Notes under the pieces: generated by a model
Database searches by the model: none
The model's input: only the letters and a program-made list of their open reading frames with translations
What the model was told of the DNA's origin: nothing
Translations under genes and position numbers: made by a program
Shown: piece after piece, positions 62,263-64,000 of the stretch
How the letters are laid out: every line of letters begins with the position of its first letter
Position numbering within the stretch: the first letter of the stretch is position 1
Source: Argonema antarcticum A004/B2
Lineage (GTDB): Bacteria; Cyanobacteriota; Cyanobacteriia; Cyanobacteriales; Aerosakkonemataceae
Reading direction: 5' to 3'
DNA: 64,000 bases
Assembly (NCBI RefSeq): GCF_023333585.1
Contig: NZ_JAIQZN010000025.1
Location: 1-64,000, forward strand

Positions 62263-62619
62263 TTTTTGTTATCCCTATTGTATCACTAATTTTGGAAAAG
62301 CTAAAGACAGGGTACTAACGCAAGTTGCGGCGTTATATAATTCAGGCTGAAATTAGGTACGTTGTTGCACTTTAGCGCTCTTATCTGAGTTATAGTAAGA
62401 GCGCTAAAGCGCAACAACATACCTTTAGGTAATCCACTAACAACTTAAGTTACTATTCTACTTTTCTCAACAAATACCCAACTTGCACAACTCCCTGCAC
62501 TATGCCAATTCCAACTAATCCATTACAGGCTGCCTATAATAGACCACCTATAAAACTAAGCGATAATAAAGTTAAGTCTTCGATACAAACTTAATCTTAA
62601 AAATATTTGCAATTGTCGA
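62238..62619. other. intergenic region with hairpin
   Basis: About 380 bases. Besides the hairpin (62354-62425) it is AT-rich with no reading frame of note. Confidence 0.5.
62354..62425. repeat. long perfect hairpin, 23-bp arms
   Basis: Arms GTTGTTGCACTTTAGCGCTC and the complementary GAGCGCTAAAGCGCAACAAC, with one wobble pair and a 12-base loop. The palindrome extends through AGGTA/TACCT. It looks like a small MITE or a bidirectional terminator. Confidence 0.85.
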
Positions 62620-62856
62620 GTGCCACATTGTTTGACCACTTGCCATTACAACAGTCTTGGCTTGGTCTATCAAACTCAAGGGGAGAAAGAGGTATTTTTA
62701 GCCCGTGCTTATGCCCAAGATTTACAAACAGAGCAATTGTCTTTGGATGAGGCAAAAGTTAGCAGTCGTAAGGTTCGGGAGGCTGGGAAGGCGGTTAGCA
62801 ATCGCTCGATTTTGGCAGAGGTACGCGATGATTTTATGATTAATAAAGATAAATAA
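62620..62856 (+). CDS. short protein with TPR-like start, probable fragment
   Basis: A 78-codon frame from GTG. CHYNSLGLVYQTQGEKE is a TPR-like helix, and the rest (VFLARAYAQDLQTEQLSLDE, VSNRSILAEVRDDFMINKD) is helical and charged. No complete domain is seen; it could be the tail of a longer TPR protein. Convergent with the large gene at the right edge. Confidence 0.4.
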   Translation: MPHCLTTCHYNSLGLVYQTQGEKEVFLARAYAQDLQTEQLSLDEAKVSSRKVREAGKAVSNRSILAEVRDDFMINKDK

Positions 62857-62871
62857 AATCTTTTTATCATA

Positions 62872-64000
62872 TTAATCTACTTTTAAAGAATTATTTAATT
62901 TTTCTAACCTTGGTATTATCCATCTATTCTGCCAATATTCGATTAATTCATTTTTGTTAAAGTCTTTCCATTTTGGTATATTTGATTCTCCTAAAAGATA
63001 TTCTTGCCAATTTTCTGCTGATGGACAACTATAATATCCCCTTTGCCAACCAATACTTACTATATCTTCTGACAATCCTAATTCTTGCAGTCCTTTTCTT
63101 AAAACTCTCATTTTCCAATTTGAACCTTGACCAAATTTATAGCTATTAAAAAAATCTTTAGGAACGACTTGTTTAATTAATTCCCAACTTCCATTAGCTG
63201 TTATATGTAAATGACTTTGACCTTTTGTATAACCATGAAATCTCCAATTCATTAAGCGATTATATATAGCAGATTTACCAAAAGCTCCCAAAGTATCTAT
63301 ATATACAAGATTGGCTTGTTTATTTTCCCCAGAGATGAGAGATATTTTATCTTTGTATTTATTATGAAAAACTTGTCTAACTTCTGGAAACATTAAGCAT
63401 AAAGCAATCAGTTTACCTCCAAGAATTAAATTATAAGGTGGTACGGCTCCTAAAATATAGGCTGTCATACAATTATATAATCTTTGTAATCTTTGTTCTT
63501 TTGTCCAACCAATATATTGATCTCTTATTCCTAAAGCAATAACAGGATCACTCAATCCAAAAATACCAATTAACTTATCATTCTGTTCGTCAAATACTAA
63601 AAAACGTATTCTTCGTCCATAACCATTTGTTACAGGAATCGTCCAGAAAGATGTAGCATAACCATAAAAATCTGCCTTCAACAAAATAGAAGCAAACAGG
63701 CTTACAGCATTACTTTTTGTTCCTAGTCTAATTTGATTAGTTAAACTATAAACTTCAACTTTTCTACCTAATTTTTTTAAGGAATCATGCAATTCAAATG
63801 GTAAATCTTTATCACTAGCAAATTGATTTTGAGGATCGATAAAAATAATTCCCATGTTTTTATGTCTAGCATATCCTAACAACATATAAGCCGCTAAACC
63901 TGATTTTCCTGAACCGCTTTTACCAAAAACACCTATATGATAAGCCTCTCCTGCACCTGTTTTTTCATCATCTTTAGCATCTTTTGGATCTCTATCAAAA
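62872..64000 (-). CDS. HerA-like ATPase joined to a DruA-like domain (5-prime partial)
   Basis: The frame continues past the right edge of the window. Its visible N-terminal part has Walker A GVFGKSGSGKSGLAAYMLLG, then GIIFIDPQNQFAS, as in HerA/DUF87-type helicase ATPases. After about 100 residues, near TSFWTIPVTNGYGRRIRFLV, it turns into a DruA (DUF4338)-like domain: FLVFDEQNDKLIGIFGLSD, IGWTKEQRLQRLYNCMTAYI and LVYIDTLGAFGKSAIYNRLM, with NWRFHGYTKGQSHLHI after. DruA belongs to the Druantia anti-phage system. The ATPase core appears truncated (no Walker B region before the junction). It may be a genuine fusion or an in-frame insertion. Confidence 0.72.
   Translation of the reverse strand, partial: FDRDPKDAKDDEKTGAGEAYHIGVFGKSGSGKSGLAAYMLLGYARHKNMGIIFIDPQNQFASDKDLPFELHDSLKKLGRKVEVYSLTNQIRLGTKSNAVSLFASILLKADFYGYATSFWTIPVTNGYGRRIRFLVFDEQNDKLIGIFGLSDPVIALGIRDQYIGWTKEQRLQRLYNCMTAYILGAVPPYNLILGGKLIALCLMFPEVRQVFHNKYKDKISLISGENKQANLVYIDTLGAFGKSAIYNRLMNWRFHGYTKGQSHLHITANGSWELIKQVVPKDFFNSYKFGQGSNWKMRVLRKGLQELGLSEDIVSIGWQRGYYSCPSAENWQEYLLGESNIPKWKDFNKNELIEYWQNRWIIPRLEKLNNSLKVD

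Noticed and set aside
62354-62425. Hairpin as an ordinary terminator
   Set aside because: Arms of 23 bp, no T tract and no adjacent gene end make an inserted palindrome more likely; recorded as repeat.

Overview
The window looks like chromosomal DNA of a filamentous cyanobacterium, probably a non-heterocystous Oscillatoriales-type genome. The reasons are dense HIP1 octamers (GCGATCGC) in and between genes, many heptamer and hairpin repeats, large numbers of Uma2-family proteins, and cyanobacterial marker genes (hetZ-patU, solanesyl diphosphate synthase, NatFGH-type transporter, COP23, AMIN-amidase). No rRNA, tRNA or intact CRISPR array was seen.

Two kinds of territory alternate. The accessory part (about 1-12.3 kb, 15.4-23 kb, 33.4-37.5 kb and 59.5-64 kb) holds defence, toxin and decayed genes. 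In order these include: a Ser/Thr kinase with an altered DFG motif; a secreted COP23-CHAT protein; a Uma2-pilin fusion; toxin-antitoxin pieces, including a PIN pair bracketed by 146-bp direct repeats; a membrane protein pair with a caspase-like His/Cys arrangement; an Ntox50 polymorphic toxin next to a split immunity-like/HEPN protein; a RloA/RloB pair bracketed by duplicated sequence; a CARF-HEPN (Csx) protein beside a cas6 fragment; tandem Uma2 genes; and, at the right edge, a HerA-type ATPase joined in frame to a DruA-like domain.

The housekeeping part (uvrA at 12.5 kb and most of 37.5-59.2 kb) is more regular: a TgpA-like membrane protein, hetZ-patU, sds, murI-amiC, a SIMPL protein, ssb, mreBCD, ribD and a four-gene amino-acid ABC transporter. 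The hetZ/sds/murI/amiC/ssb/mre grouping is, as I recall, also found in Anabaena PCC 7120, which supports a conserved chromosomal backbone.

Small mobile sequences are frequent. There are four copies of a MITE with GGCTCTT-type terminal inverted repeats, two of them flanking mreD. There are also IS200/IS605 right-end relics with a tnpB tail, hairpin repeats (AGAAACCCGG type), a REP-like repeat rich in GCATTCCG, and 7-bp tandem arrays, one of which supplies the ribD start codon. The strongest candidates for an undescribed system are the HerA-DruA chimera, the caspase-like/two-helix membrane pair at 9.6-11.8 kb, and the Uma2-TM-pilin fusion at 4.9-6.3 kb.
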